From: Flavobacterium zhairuonense
GTDB lineage: Bacteria; Bacteroidota; Bacteroidia; Flavobacteriales; Flavobacteriaceae
Length of the DNA: 64,000 nt
Assembly (NCBI RefSeq): GCF_004352915.1
Contig: NZ_SJSY01000075.1
Location: forward strand, 62,001-126,000
Direction: 5' to 3'
Shown here: one piece after another, positions 1 to 9,768 of the stretch
Numbering within the stretch: the first letter of the stretch is position 1
How the letters are laid out: each line of letters begins with the position of its first letter
Program-made: the position numbers and the translations under genes
Notes under the pieces: model-generated
What the model saw: the letters and a program-made list of their open reading frames with translations, nothing else
Told to the model about the DNA's origin: nothing
Database searches by the model: none

Positions 1-493
1 AACAGATACCGAATAAAATGATTCCTGATGCAAAAGATCCCATCAAGAAATATTTCATCCCCGCTTCATTACTTTTTATGTTCAAACGATCACTAGCTGC
101 AAGAATATATAATGCAATTGACAAGATTTCGATTCCTAGGAAAAACATTGCCAAGTTTCCGAAAGAAACCATAGCGACAGCTCCAGCTAATAAAAATACT
201 TTTATAGCAATATAATCAGAGATTTTTGTTTGATGATTTTCGTAGAAATTGTGACTCAACGCTACAAGGAAAATGGTCAAAATAATAAACAACGATGAAA
301 ATGCAGTAGAGAACTTGCTTACCACAATCATATTGTTATAATAACTTGCTGTTGATCCAAATTCATAATAGTTAAGTGCCAAAACTCCCAATAAACCTAA
401 AATGGTAAACGGAACAATGCCTTTTCTAAAATTTAGAATTTCAAACAATAGGCAAAAAATACCCAATCCTGTTATAGCTATTAATGTATTCAT
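1..493 (-). CDS. nuoN: NADH-quinone oxidoreductase subunit N (3' end cut by window edge)
   Basis: This is a membrane subunit of respiratory complex I, one of the three antiporter-like proton-pumping subunits. Reading the minus strand from an ATG at 493 gives MNTLIAITGLGIFCLLFEIL, followed by hydrophobic segments and the family-typical stretch GNLAMFFLGIEILSIALYIL, whose Glu is conserved in NuoN/NuoM/NuoL. About 164 residues are visible and the C-terminal part lies outside the window. It is the last gene of the nuo operon, 138 bases downstream of nuoM. Identity rests on position after nuoM and on the conserved Glu-bearing helix. Confidence 0.93.
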   Translation of the reverse strand, partial: MNTLIAITGLGIFCLLFEILNFRKGIVPFTILGLLGVLALNYYEFGSTASYYNNMIVVSKFSTAFSSLFIILTIFLVALSHNFYENHQTKISDYIAIKVFLLAGAVAMVSFGNLAMFFLGIEILSIALYILAASDRLNIKSNEAGMKYFLMGSFASGIILFGIC

Positions 494-631
494 TTTTGTT
501 TTTTTGATTTAGGAAATCTAAAACGCCCTAATTTATTTTATTTAAAATATATTTTTATTTTTTAGAAGATTAACTTTTCAAGTATCAGATTAAATCTGCA
601 ATCAAAAATCGTTAACCTGTATTCTAAAACC

Positions 632-2071
632 TTAATTTTTATTGATAACGTTTAAAATCGTTTCTAAACTTGGTGTAATCAAATCTGTTATAGGTTTTGG
701 ATAAAATCCAAAGAAAATCAAAACAGCAATAATAGCTACCATTGAAACACCTTCGTTAAGCGTAACATCAGCAAAAACTTTTGAATTTGTTTCTCCCAAC
801 ATCACGTTCTGAAACATTTTAAGCATATAGTAAGCTCCCAAAATAATAGTTGTTCCACCAAAAACAGCAAACCAAATATTGATTTGAGATAAACTGTATA
901 ATACTGTAAACTCTCCAACGAAGTTAAACGTAGTTGGCAAAGCGACCGAAGCAAGAACCAAAATTAAGAACATTGAAGTAAATTTTGGAGACTGCGTACG
1001 GATACCGCCTAATGAAGCAATTTCTCTTGTTTCGAATCTTCTATAAATAATTTCAGCAGCATAAAACAATCCGACTACTACAAAACCGTGAGCGATCATT
1101 TGTAAAACAGCTCCACGTAAACCATCAACTGTCAAAGTGTAAGTTCCTGCAGCAATTAATCCAACGTGAGCTAAAGATGAATACGCTAATAATTTCTTTA
1201 AATCTTTTTGTCTCAAAGCTACAATTGATCCGTAGATAACTCCAGCAATTCCTAATACAATGAAAATATCCATGTATTCTCTTGCAGCCAATGGTGCAAT
1301 TGGCAATTGCCAACGAATTACACTGTATAATCCCATTTTAAGCATGATACCAGATAAAAGCATTGTTCCAACAGTTGGTGCTTTTTGGTAAACATTTGCT
1401 TGCCATGTGTGGAAAGGAATAATTGGAATTTTGATTGCATAAGCTAAAAAGAAAGCTAAGAATATCCACAATTGCTCATCAGCAGAAAGATTTAACTTGT
1501 ATAAATCTTCAATTAAGAAACTGCCAGCTTTTTGGTATAAATAAATAAAAGCGACAAGCATAAATAATGAACCTGCAAGTGTATAAATAAAGAATTTAAC
1601 CACTGCTTTTCTTCTTTCATCAGCATCGCCATTACCCCAAATAAGCGCAATAAAGTAAATAGGAATAAGTGCTAATTCCCAGAAAATATAATATAAAAGA
1701 CCATCTGCAGCAAGGAAAGTTCCTGTCATTGCAAATGCCATAAATAAAATTAATGCGTAGAATGCCTTAGCATTTTTATATTCATTTCCAAAAGAAGAAA
1801 ATATAATGATCGGTGTTAAAGCTGCTGTCAATAAAAGCATTGCAAGAGCTAATCCATCAGCATTTAAGGCAAATGAAATTTTAGGTTGTGTAATCCAGCT
1901 GTTGATTACGCTGATATTTTCGCCAGCACAAAAATTATTCAATAATACAATTGAACATCCTAAAGCTGCTAAACTAAAAAGTAATGCAACTTTTGAAGCT
2001 AGTTTGTCACCAGAAAAATAAGTGGCAAATGCACCAATTAAAAGTATAATTAATATAGTAGAAACGTTCAT
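632..2071 (-). CDS. nuoM: NADH-quinone oxidoreductase subunit M
   Basis: This is an antiporter-like proton-translocating subunit of complex I in the inner membrane. The 479 residues are almost entirely hydrophobic, consistent with about 14 transmembrane helices. The helix YYIFWELALIPIYF contains the essential Glu (E132). The segment AYAIKIPIIPFHTWQANVYQ carries the buried Lys and His expected of the proton channel. Length matches bacterial NuoM. It lies 10 bases downstream of nuoL and 138 bases upstream of nuoN in the same operon. No anomaly is visible. Confidence 0.97.
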   Translation of the reverse strand: MNVSTILIILLIGAFATYFSGDKLASKVALLFSLAALGCSIVLLNNFCAGENISVINSWITQPKISFALNADGLALAMLLLTAALTPIIIFSSFGNEYKNAKAFYALILFMAFAMTGTFLAADGLLYYIFWELALIPIYFIALIWGNGDADERRKAVVKFFIYTLAGSLFMLVAFIYLYQKAGSFLIEDLYKLNLSADEQLWIFLAFFLAYAIKIPIIPFHTWQANVYQKAPTVGTMLLSGIMLKMGLYSVIRWQLPIAPLAAREYMDIFIVLGIAGVIYGSIVALRQKDLKKLLAYSSLAHVGLIAAGTYTLTVDGLRGAVLQMIAHGFVVVGLFYAAEIIYRRFETREIASLGGIRTQSPKFTSMFLILVLASVALPTTFNFVGEFTVLYSLSQINIWFAVFGGTTIILGAYYMLKMFQNVMLGETNSKVFADVTLNEGVSMVAIIAVLIFFGFYPKPITDLITPSLETILNVINKN

Positions 2072-2081
2072 AGTTATAATA

Positions 2082-3965
2082 TTATTGAGCTAAAAATATA
2101 TAGGAAACAATTGCACAAAGTCCTAAAACAAAGGCAAAAAGATATAATCCGATACTTCCTGTTTGTAATTTTTTTCCTTGAAATGATAATTCATTCACCA
2201 CTTTGCCTAATCCAAAAACAAGTGCAGATAAACCAGTTTCAACATAATCTCTAAAGATTTTTGATAAGCCGTTTACAGGACGTACAAATACAGCATCATA
2301 AAGTTCATCAACATAGTATTTGTTGTAAAGAACTTTTGCTACACCAGTGATATTTTCGTCGCTTTCTGGTACATTGTCTTGTTTAAAGTATTTTATATAA
2401 GCAATTAAAATTCCTAGTAGTCCACCTAAAACTGCAACACCCATTAAAGTATATTCAGTAGTTCCTAAGTGGTGTTCTTCGCCAGCCACTTTTGTGAAAA
2501 GAGGAGCTAAATATTCATTCAACCAGCTGTTTCCTGGCAAACTGATTAATCCACCAAAAGTTGCTAAAATTGCTAAAATGATTAATGGAATTGTAATTAA
2601 TGCGCCACTTTCGTGTAAATGATGTTTTTGCTCTTCAGTTCCTCTAAATTCTTTGAAGAAAGTTAAGAACATTAATCTGAACATATAGAAAGCCGTCATA
2701 ATTGAAGCTACAGATCCAACAACGTATAACGGAATACTGTGGTGGAAAGCTGTCAATAAGATTTCATCTTTAGAAAAGAATCCTGAGAAAAATGGAACTC
2801 CAGAAATGGCTAATGAAGAAATCAACATCGTCCAGAACGTAATTGGCATTGCTTTACGCAATCCACCCATGTTACGCATATCTTGTTCTCCATGTAATCC
2901 GTGAATCACAGATCCAGAACCTAAGAATAAACAAGCTTTGAAGAAAGCGTGTGTTATTACGTGGAAAACAGCTACTTCATAAGCTCCAAATCCTAATGCT
3001 AAGAACATTAATCCTAATTGTGAGACTGTAGAGTAAGCCAATACTTTTTTGATATCATTTTGTACTAAACCAATGGTAGCTGCAACTAACGAAGTGATCG
3101 CTCCGATTACTGCAATTACAGTTTGAACATCAACTGCTAAATCAAAAACAAAGTTTAATCTTGTTACCATGAAAATACCAGCAGTAACCATTGTAGCTGC
3201 GTGGATTAAAGCAGAAACGGGAGTTGGACCAGCCATCGCATCAGGTAACCAAGTGTATAATGGAATTTGAGCAGATTTACCACAAGCTCCAATAAATAAA
3301 CATAAAGCAGCTAAAGAAAGTAATGATAGATCTAAGTTAGCAGCTCCAGCAATTGCTGTTTTTAAAGTTGCATAATCTAATGTTGAGAACATCGATCCAA
3401 TGATGAACATTCCGATTAATAAACCTAAATCTCCAATTCTGTTCATAATGAAAGCTTTTTTTGCCGCATCATTGTAATCTTGGTTTTTATGCCAGAATCC
3501 AATTAATAGGTAAGAACAAAGTCCAACACCTTCCCATCCGATGAAAAGAACTAATAAGTTGCTTCCAATTACAAGCGTAATCATAAAGAATACGAATAGA
3601 TTCAAATACGCAAAAAACTTGTGCATATTCTCATCATCATGCATGTAACTGATAGAGTATAAGTGAATCAAAGATCCAATTCCGGTTACGAAAAGTAACC
3701 AAAGAACAGATAATTGATCTAATAAAAATCCAAGATTGATTTTTAAGTTGCTAATTTGAATCCAATCAAATAAAGTAACTTCAATTGCTTTTCCAGTTGA
3801 AGTAATTTGATTAAAAAGTACAAGAGTAACGACGAAAGAAATTGCCACAGCCACAGTTCCAATTGCTCCTGCAACTGTTTTTCCAAGGCTCTTTCCAAAG
3901 AAAACATTGATTAAAAATCCTAAAAAAGGAGTTAATACTAATAGTAAAGCTAAATTAATATCCAT
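2082..3965 (-). CDS. nuoL: NADH-quinone oxidoreductase subunit L
   Basis: This is the distal antiporter-like subunit of complex I, with the long lateral helix that braces the pump subunits. The 627 residues show about 16 hydrophobic segments. FIGWEGVGLCSYLLIGFWH is the conserved Glu helix and GKSAQIPLYTWLPDAMAGPT is the signature Lys/Pro helix of NuoL/ND5. The last segment ends in a hydrophobic helix, as expected of the C-terminal anchor. The gene starts 6 bases after nuoK and is followed after 10 bases by nuoM, so it is co-transcribed. Confidence 0.97.
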   Translation of the reverse strand: MDINLALLLVLTPFLGFLINVFFGKSLGKTVAGAIGTVAVAISFVVTLVLFNQITSTGKAIEVTLFDWIQISNLKINLGFLLDQLSVLWLLFVTGIGSLIHLYSISYMHDDENMHKFFAYLNLFVFFMITLVIGSNLLVLFIGWEGVGLCSYLLIGFWHKNQDYNDAAKKAFIMNRIGDLGLLIGMFIIGSMFSTLDYATLKTAIAGAANLDLSLLSLAALCLFIGACGKSAQIPLYTWLPDAMAGPTPVSALIHAATMVTAGIFMVTRLNFVFDLAVDVQTVIAVIGAITSLVAATIGLVQNDIKKVLAYSTVSQLGLMFLALGFGAYEVAVFHVITHAFFKACLFLGSGSVIHGLHGEQDMRNMGGLRKAMPITFWTMLISSLAISGVPFFSGFFSKDEILLTAFHHSIPLYVVGSVASIMTAFYMFRLMFLTFFKEFRGTEEQKHHLHESGALITIPLIILAILATFGGLISLPGNSWLNEYLAPLFTKVAGEEHHLGTTEYTLMGVAVLGGLLGILIAYIKYFKQDNVPESDENITGVAKVLYNKYYVDELYDAVFVRPVNGLSKIFRDYVETGLSALVFGLGKVVNELSFQGKKLQTGSIGLYLFAFVLGLCAIVSYIFLAQ

Positions 3966-3971
3966 TTCTTT

Positions 3972-4292
3972 TTATCCTTTTAAATTTTTTAAGTTATCGA
4001 TACTAATTGAGCCAATGTTTCTGAAAATAGAAACCAGAATCGCTAATCCAACTGCAACTTCGGCAGCAGCAACGGCCATCGAAAAGAATACGAAAACTTG
4101 CCCCTGTGCATCTTGATGATAAGTCGAAAAAGCCACAAATAAAAGGTTAACTGCATTCAGCATAATCTCGATAGACATAAAAACAATGATAGAATTTCGT
4201 CTGTATAACACACCAAAAACACCAATACAAAAAAGTACAACACTCAAAAAGATGTAATTTTCAATACCTATTTGATTTAATATATTACCCAT
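3972..4292 (-). CDS. nuoK: NADH-quinone oxidoreductase subunit K
   Basis: This is a small three-helix membrane subunit of complex I that relays protons between the antiporter subunits and NuoH. It has 106 residues. E42 (in MSIEIMLNAVNL) and E78 (in AAAEVAVGLAI) are the two conserved membrane glutamates of NuoK/ND4L. The ATG overlaps the last base of nuoJ, suggesting translational coupling, and nuoL follows after 6 bases. Confidence 0.97.
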   Translation of the reverse strand: MGNILNQIGIENYIFLSVVLFCIGVFGVLYRRNSIIVFMSIEIMLNAVNLLFVAFSTYHQDAQGQVFVFFSMAVAAAEVAVGLAILVSIFRNIGSISIDNLKNLKG

Positions 4293-4831
4293 TACTTATT
4301 TAATTTTTCTTTTTTAGACAATAATACAGTTCCAATCATTGCTACTAAAAGTAAGACCGAAGCAAATTCAAATGGCACCATATATTCGTTCAATAATATT
4401 TTACCCAAGACTTTAATCGATTGGAAATCTTCTCCTGTTGAATCGTAATCTCCTACAATTGGTTTAGAGTTGATGAAGATGGCGATCAAAACAATAACAA
4501 TCAAACAGAATGAAACAATCGCACCCAAGCGTGTAATTCTTGGTCGGTGTACATCTTTTTGTTCATTTAAGTTCATTAACATGATCGTAAACAGGAACAA
4601 AATCATAATTGCTCCAGCATAAACGATTATATGAACAATTGCTAAAAATTGCGAGTTTAATAATAAATAATGACCACCAATCGAGAAGAAACAAATCACC
4701 AAGTAAATAGCGGAGTGAATTGGGTTTCTGCTAAAAATAGTCAAGAAAGCAGTAATTACGGTAATAAACGCTAAGATACAAAATATCACTCCTACAGGAG
4801 TTGCGTTTGCAAGATCTGGAATGTGTATCAT
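4292..4831 (-). CDS. nuoJ: NADH-quinone oxidoreductase subunit J
   Basis: This is a complex I membrane subunit with five predicted helices and 179 residues. The helix AIVHIIVYAGAIMILFLFTI is the NuoJ/ND6 hallmark, containing the pi-bulge that links quinone reduction to proton pumping. The stop overlaps the nuoK start by one base and its own start overlaps the nuoI stop by one base. This makes a tightly coupled I-J-K block. Confidence 0.96.
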   Translation of the reverse strand: MIHIPDLANATPVGVIFCILAFITVITAFLTIFSRNPIHSAIYLVICFFSIGGHYLLLNSQFLAIVHIIVYAGAIMILFLFTIMLMNLNEQKDVHRPRITRLGAIVSFCLIVIVLIAIFINSKPIVGDYDSTGEDFQSIKVLGKILLNEYMVPFEFASVLLLVAMIGTVLLSKKEKLNK

Positions 4832-5376
4832 TAGTTAGCGTTATTAAGTTGTGAATTTTTCAAAGCCATTTCTAAAGGCATAACAAGTTTGTCTTTTCCA
4901 AAAATGAAATCTTCTCTATCGTAGCTTGCAGGAACTAAAACTTTAGATTCTGTCAAGTAAATTGCATCTTTCGGGCAAGCTTCTTCGCACAAACCACAGA
5001 AGATGCAACGAAGCATGTTGATTTCATAAATCTCAGCATATTTCTCTTCTCTGTATAAGTGTTTTTCATCTGCTTTACGTTCAGCCGCTTTCATAGTGAT
5101 CGCTTCTGCTGGACATGATAAAGCGCATAATCCACAAGCAGTACAGTTTTCACGACCTTGTTCGTCACGTTTTAGCATATGCTGACCACGGTAAACAGCA
5201 CTTCTTTCACGTTCTTGCTCTGGGTAATGAATTGTAGCCTTTTTTCTGAAAAAGTGTTTAATGGTAATCAATAAACCTTTTACAATTGCCACAAGATACA
5301 ATCGTTCCAAAAAAGTCATGTCCTTGTTTGACACCACTTTTTTTCTACCCGATAATGATATAGTTTCTATTGACAT
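4831..5376 (-). CDS. nuoI: NADH-quinone oxidoreductase subunit I (2x 4Fe-4S ferredoxin subunit)
   Basis: This peripheral-arm subunit carries clusters N6a and N6b, which pass electrons to NuoB. Two complete CxxCxxCxxxC motifs are visible: C78-C81-C84-C88 and C124-C127-C130-C134. It has 181 residues with an amphipathic N-terminus that sits on the membrane. The start at 5376 (MSIETISLSG) was kept because the only later Met (residue 20) would remove part of the N-terminus. It follows nuoH after 84 bases and overlaps nuoJ by one base. Confidence 0.96.
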   Translation of the reverse strand: MSIETISLSGRKKVVSNKDMTFLERLYLVAIVKGLLITIKHFFRKKATIHYPEQERERSAVYRGQHMLKRDEQGRENCTACGLCALSCPAEAITMKAAERKADEKHLYREEKYAEIYEINMLRCIFCGLCEEACPKDAIYLTESKVLVPASYDREDFIFGKDKLVMPLEMALKNSQLNNAN

Positions 5377-5460
5377 TTTTACTATTATAATTTATGATTT
5401 AAAATCTGAGAAGTCAAATTCAAATCTATTTTGTTTTTTATTTGAAGCTGATGACGGTTA

Positions 5461-6513
5461 TTAGAATCCTAAAGCTGCTGCGATATCGTGTCTTAAAATA
5501 ACAGCGCCCGTAATCATAATATTAACAATCGAAAGCGGAATTAAAATTCTCCAGCCTAAGTTCATTAATTGGTCATATCTAAATCTTGGAATCGTCCAAC
5601 GTACCCACATGTAGAAGAATATGAAGAAACATATTTTTACAAATAATACAGCAATTCCTAATAAGTTAGCAGTATTTACACCAACATTTTCTACCATCCA
5701 TTGCATTCCAGGGTAATTGTATCCTCCAAAGAATAAAACAGAAATAATAGTTGCTGAAATAAACATACTTGCGTATTCGGCAAATAAATAGAATCCCATT
5801 TTCATAGAAGAATATTCAGTATGGTAACCTCCAATTAACTCACTTTCACATTCAGCTAAGTCGAAAGGTGTTCTGTTGGTTTCAGCAAAAGAACAAATTA
5901 AGAAGATTAAGAATGATAATGGCTGATAAAAAACATTCCAGTTCATTCCTTGTTGCTGTAATGACATTTCTTTTAAGCTCATTGTTCCAGTCATCATCAA
6001 TAACGCAATCATTGACAATCCCATCGCAACTTCATAAGAAACCATTTGAGAAGCAGCACGAACTGCTCCCATTAATGAGAATTTATTGTTAGAAGCCCAT
6101 CCACCAATCATGATGCCGTAAACTCCAACAGAAAGAACTCCGAAAATGTATAATAAAGCAATGTTTACATCAGTTGCTTGAAGAATTATATCTCTTCCAA
6201 AAAGATGTAGTCTGTCTCCCCACGGAATTACAGCACTTGTCATTAAGGCTGTACTCATGGCGATTGCAGGTCCTACAACGAATAAAAATCTATTTGGCGT
6301 GTTTGGGAAAAACTCTTCTTTAGAGAATAATTTCATACCATCAGCAAGCGGTTGTAATAAACCTCCCCATCCAGCACGGTTTGGCCCAACACGATCCTGA
6401 AGGAAAGCAGCCACTTTACGTTCTGCCCAGGTAGAATACATCGCCATAATCATAGTTACCGCAAAAACGACAACGATAACAACACTTTTTTCTATAATAA
6501 ATGCACTTTCCAT
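5461..6513 (-). CDS. nuoH: NADH-quinone oxidoreductase subunit H
   Basis: This membrane subunit forms the quinone-binding chamber together with NuoB and NuoD. It has 350 residues with about eight helices. Conserved features are the loop ERKVAAFLQDRVGPNRAGW near residue 31 and the acidic loop ETNRTPFDLAECESELIGGY, both signatures of NuoH/ND1. It starts 6 bases after the nuoG stop and lies upstream of nuoI. Confidence 0.97.
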   Translation of the reverse strand: MESAFIIEKSVVIVVVFAVTMIMAMYSTWAERKVAAFLQDRVGPNRAGWGGLLQPLADGMKLFSKEEFFPNTPNRFLFVVGPAIAMSTALMTSAVIPWGDRLHLFGRDIILQATDVNIALLYIFGVLSVGVYGIMIGGWASNNKFSLMGAVRAASQMVSYEVAMGLSMIALLMMTGTMSLKEMSLQQQGMNWNVFYQPLSFLIFLICSFAETNRTPFDLAECESELIGGYHTEYSSMKMGFYLFAEYASMFISATIISVLFFGGYNYPGMQWMVENVGVNTANLLGIAVLFVKICFFIFFYMWVRWTIPRFRYDQLMNLGWRILIPLSIVNIMITGAVILRHDIAAALGF

Positions 6514-6519
6514 TTCTTA

Positions 6520-7548
6520 CTATTTTTGGTCTTTATCAGTTAATGGAATTGATGCCATACTAATCTTTTTACGGTCAATATCTCTACCTAAAAGAATGTT
6601 CTTTTCAGTATCGATTTCAACTTTCTCTAATTTTTGAGTATAGTTGTTTTGGTTGATAACAGAATCTTTTTCAAATTCTCTTGGTCCTTCAATAACCCAG
6701 TCGTTCACATCTTTGTGATCAAAACGACAGCTGTTACAGATGAATTCTTCAACTTCGTGATATTCATCTTTACGACCAGTTACACGCTGAATTTCACCAC
6801 CAAACATCCAAACGGTAGTTTTACCGCAACATCCTGGAGTTGTACATTCTCTGTGTGCATTGTAAGGTTTGTTGAACCAAACTCTTGATTTAAAACGGAA
6901 AGTTTTGTCTGTTAAAGCTCCAACCGGACAAACGTCAATCATGTTTCCAGAAAACTCATTGTCGATTGCTTTAGAAATTCCAGTTGAAATATTAGCGTGA
7001 TCTCCACGGTCTAATACTCCGTGAACTCTGTTGTCTGTCAATTGATCTGCAACTTGTACACATCTTTGGCATAAGATACAACGGTTCATATGTAGTTGAA
7101 TATTTGGGCCAATATCTTCGGGCTCAAATGTTCTTTTTTCTTCAATAAAACGTGATTTCGGGTTTCCGTGCTCAAAACTTAAATTTTGAAGATCACATTC
7201 TCCGGCTTGATCACAAATTGGGCAGTCTAATGGGTGGTTGATCAATAAAAATTCTGTTACAGATTTACGGGCTTCCATAACTCTGGCAGAAGATTTACTG
7301 TTTACTTCCATTCCGTCCATACATCCTGTTACACAAGATGCCATTAATTTTGGCATTGGTCTAGGGTCAGCTTCACTTCCTTTCGAAACTTCAACTAAGC
7401 AGCAACGGCATTTTCCGCCACTCCCTTTTAATTTTGAGTAATAGCACATGGCTGGAGGCACCAAATCTCCACCAATCATACGTGCAGCCTGCAGGATCGT
7501 TGTTCCTGGTTCTACGTCTATACTTTGACCGTCTATGGTTACTTTCAT
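6520..7548 (-). CDS. nuoG: NADH-quinone oxidoreductase subunit G, short form (Fe-S subunit without molybdopterin-like domain)
   Basis: This complex I peripheral-arm subunit carries a chain of iron-sulfur clusters. Visible ligands are C35, C47, C50 and C72 for the 2Fe-2S cluster; H105, C109, C112 and C118 for the His-Cys3 4Fe-4S cluster; and C157, C160, C163 and C207 for a further 4Fe-4S cluster. A fourth Cys-rich piece (CTTPGCCGKTTVW and FICNSCRFDH) marks the start of the molybdopterin-oxidoreductase fold. The protein then ends at 342 residues, whereas proteobacterial NuoG runs to about 900. As far as I know the short form is usual in Flavobacteriia, so I read it as intact. A 171-base gap separates it from nuoF. 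Confidence 0.94.
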   Translation of the reverse strand: MKVTIDGQSIDVEPGTTILQAARMIGGDLVPPAMCYYSKLKGSGGKCRCCLVEVSKGSEADPRPMPKLMASCVTGCMDGMEVNSKSSARVMEARKSVTEFLLINHPLDCPICDQAGECDLQNLSFEHGNPKSRFIEEKRTFEPEDIGPNIQLHMNRCILCQRCVQVADQLTDNRVHGVLDRGDHANISTGISKAIDNEFSGNMIDVCPVGALTDKTFRFKSRVWFNKPYNAHRECTTPGCCGKTTVWMFGGEIQRVTGRKDEYHEVEEFICNSCRFDHKDVNDWVIEGPREFEKDSVINQNNYTQKLEKVEIDTEKNILLGRDIDRKKISMASIPLTDKDQK

Positions 7549-7564
7549 CTCTTTATTTTGTTTT

Positions 7565-7608
7565 TTTAGTTTCAGGTTTCAGGTTCCACGTTTTCACTTG
7601 AAACTAAA
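7565..7608. repeat. Inverted repeat in nuoG-nuoF gap
   Basis: The arms TTTAGTTTCA (7565-7574) and TGAAACTAAA (7599-7608) are complementary. The neighbouring sequence repeats GTTTCA/TGAAAC words. It fills part of a 171-base non-coding gap inside the operon. Confidence 0.7.
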
Positions 7609-7719
7609 AAAACTTGAAACTTTAAACTATTTTAAACTTTTTTGTTGAAAGTCGGAATATTGAAAAGAATTGCTGTCCTTTTTAACATTATGAACTTTTT
7701 AACTTTCTGCTTTTTATTT

Positions 7720-9090
7720 TTATACGATTACTTTACCGCCTACTAAATGCTTCACTTGAGAAAAAGGTTCAGCAACAAAGTGATCTCTATTTTTGATTTT
7801 TTCAGGGAAACGAACATGATATTCGAATTCATCTCTAAAGTGACGAATCGCTGCAGCTACTGGCCAAGAAGCGGCGTCACCAAGTGGACAAATTGTGTTT
7901 CCTTCAATTTTGCTTTGAATGCTCCACAACAATTCGATATCTTCTTCACGGCCTTGACCGTTTTCAATTCTCCATAAGATTTTTTCTAACCATCCAGTTC
8001 CTTCGCGGCAAGGTGTACATTGTCCGCAAGATTCGTGGTGGTAAAAACGAGCAAAGTTCCAAGTGTTTCTAACGATACAAGCAGTGTCATCATAAACGAT
8101 AAATCCTCCAGAACCTAACATAGATCCAGTAGCAAAACCACCATCACTTAAAGATTCGTAAGTCATTAAACGATCTTCACCATTTGCTGTTTTGAAAATT
8201 AATTCAGCTGGCAAAATTGGCACAGAAGAACCTCCAGGAACAAATGCTTTTAATGGACGGCTTGAAGACATTCCTCCTAAATATTCATCAGAATTCATGA
8301 ATTCATCTACACTTAAACCTAATTCAATTTCGTAAACACCAGGGTTTTTGATATTCCCTGAAGCTGAAATTAATTTAGTTCCAGTTGAACGGCCAACACC
8401 AATTTTAGCATAATCATCACCAGAATTGTTTACAATCCAAGGCACAGTAGCAATAGTTTCAACATTGTTTACAACCGTTGGGTTTGCCCAAAGACCAGAA
8501 ACCGCAGGGAAAGGCGGCTTAATACGAGGATTTCCTCTTTTACCTTCCAATGATTCGATCAATGCTGTTTCTTCTCCACAGATATATGCTCCAGCTCCAC
8601 AATGAACGTGAAGTTCAAGATCATAACCTGATCCTAATATATTTTTTCCTAACCATCCGGCAGCTTTTGCTTCGGCGATTGCTCTTTCTAAAATTTTGAA
8701 AACCCACATATATTCTCCACGGATGTAGATATATGAAAGGTTGGCGCCTAAAGCGTAACTAGAAGTAATCATTCCCTCGATCAATAAGTGAGGAATAAAT
8801 TCCATCAAATAACGATCTTTAAACGTTCCCGGCTCCGATTCGTCGGCGTTACAAACTAAGTGTCTTGGTTTTCCTGATTTTTTATCAATAAAGCTCCATT
8901 TCATTCCGGCAGGGAAACCTGCACCTCCACGTCCACGAAGACCTGATTTTTTTACTTCCTCAGTTACTTCGTCTGGTGTAAGTGTTTTTAAAGCTTTTTC
9001 TACAGAAGCATAACCGCCATTTTGACGATAAACCTCGTAGGTTTTAATTCCAGGAATATTGATTTTATCTAATAATATTTTTTGTGACAT
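7720..9090 (-). CDS. nuoF: NADH-quinone oxidoreductase subunit F (NADH- and FMN-binding)
   Basis: This subunit oxidises NADH with FMN and passes electrons to its 4Fe-4S cluster N3. Visible motifs are the glycine-rich FMN/NADH loops GLRGRGGAGFPAGMKW (residues 50-65) and GAGAYICGEETALIESLEGK (165-184), and the cluster ligands C355, C358, C361 and C401. It has 456 residues, the normal family length. The stop codon of nuoE lies one base upstream of the start. A 171-base repeat-rich gap follows before nuoG. Confidence 0.97.
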   Translation of the reverse strand: MSQKILLDKINIPGIKTYEVYRQNGGYASVEKALKTLTPDEVTEEVKKSGLRGRGGAGFPAGMKWSFIDKKSGKPRHLVCNADESEPGTFKDRYLMEFIPHLLIEGMITSSYALGANLSYIYIRGEYMWVFKILERAIAEAKAAGWLGKNILGSGYDLELHVHCGAGAYICGEETALIESLEGKRGNPRIKPPFPAVSGLWANPTVVNNVETIATVPWIVNNSGDDYAKIGVGRSTGTKLISASGNIKNPGVYEIELGLSVDEFMNSDEYLGGMSSSRPLKAFVPGGSSVPILPAELIFKTANGEDRLMTYESLSDGGFATGSMLGSGGFIVYDDTACIVRNTWNFARFYHHESCGQCTPCREGTGWLEKILWRIENGQGREEDIELLWSIQSKIEGNTICPLGDAASWPVAAAIRHFRDEFEYHVRFPEKIKNRDHFVAEPFSQVKHLVGGKVIV

Positions 9091-9091
9091 C

Positions 9092-9622
9092 TTATTTATC
9101 GTGTAATATTATTTTATCATCTCTACAATCAGCGATTAACTGATCGATTTTTTCTTCTGTCAATTTCTCTTTGTAGAAATCTCCCAACTGCATCATTGGA
9201 GCGTATCCGCAAGCGCCTAAACATTCTACTCCGGCAATAGTGAACATTCCATCAGGAGTTGTTTCACCCATTTTAATGCCTAATTTTTCAGAAGTGTAAT
9301 CCATTAAATTTTCGGCACCGCTTAAACAACAACAAGAAGTTTGGCAGAATTCAAACATGTACTTGCCAATTGGCTTTTGGTTGAACATCGTATAAAAAGT
9401 AACCACTTCATAAACCTCAATCGGTTTTATCTGAAGAATCTCAGCAACTTTATCTTGAAGTTCAATACTAAGCCAGTTGTTGTGTGCATCCTGAACTTCA
9501 TGTAAAACAGGCAATAAAGCCGATTTTTGTTTGCCTTCAGGATAATGACTGATTAATTCATTGATGCGTGTCATCAATGCTTCGGTCATGTTTATTTCTT
9601 GTTTGTAATGTTTACGTTCCAT
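9092..9622 (-). CDS. nuoE: NADH-quinone oxidoreductase subunit E (2Fe-2S)
   Basis: This thioredoxin-like subunit carries cluster N1a and partners NuoF. The four ligands are C93, C98, C134 and C138, with the spacing Cx4C and Cx3C typical of NuoE. It has 176 residues. MERKHYKQEINM was kept as the N-terminus, though M12 (start 9589) is a possible alternative. It is followed by nuoF after one base and preceded by a 146-base gap filled with ATTTTAG words. Confidence 0.95.
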   Translation of the reverse strand: MERKHYKQEINMTEALMTRINELISHYPEGKQKSALLPVLHEVQDAHNNWLSIELQDKVAEILQIKPIEVYEVVTFYTMFNQKPIGKYMFEFCQTSCCCLSGAENLMDYTSEKLGIKMGETTPDGMFTIAGVECLGACGYAPMMQLGDFYKEKLTEEKIDQLIADCRDDKIILHDK

Positions 9623-9626
9623 TTTT

Positions 9627-9768
9627 ATTTTAGATTTTAGATTTTAGATTTTAGATTTTTTCAAATCTTTATCTACAATCCGTATTCTGCAATCTTTGTT
9701 TTAGTTTTAGATTTTTCAATCTGAATTCTTCAATTCTATATAAGTCTAGATTTTCAATCTAAAATTTT
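9627..9768. repeat. ATTTTAG word repeat in nuoE-nuoD gap
   Basis: Four perfect tandem copies of the 7-base word ATTTTAG occupy 9627-9654. Related words, some inverted (CAATCTAAAATTT near 9755), follow up to the end of nuoD. The 146-base gap holds no gene that I can see. Confidence 0.8.

Noticed and set aside
6520..7548. NuoG truncated by a frameshift
   Set aside because: All cluster ligands up to the short C-terminal domain are present, the stop is 6 bases from nuoH, and the short form is usual in this group as far as I know.
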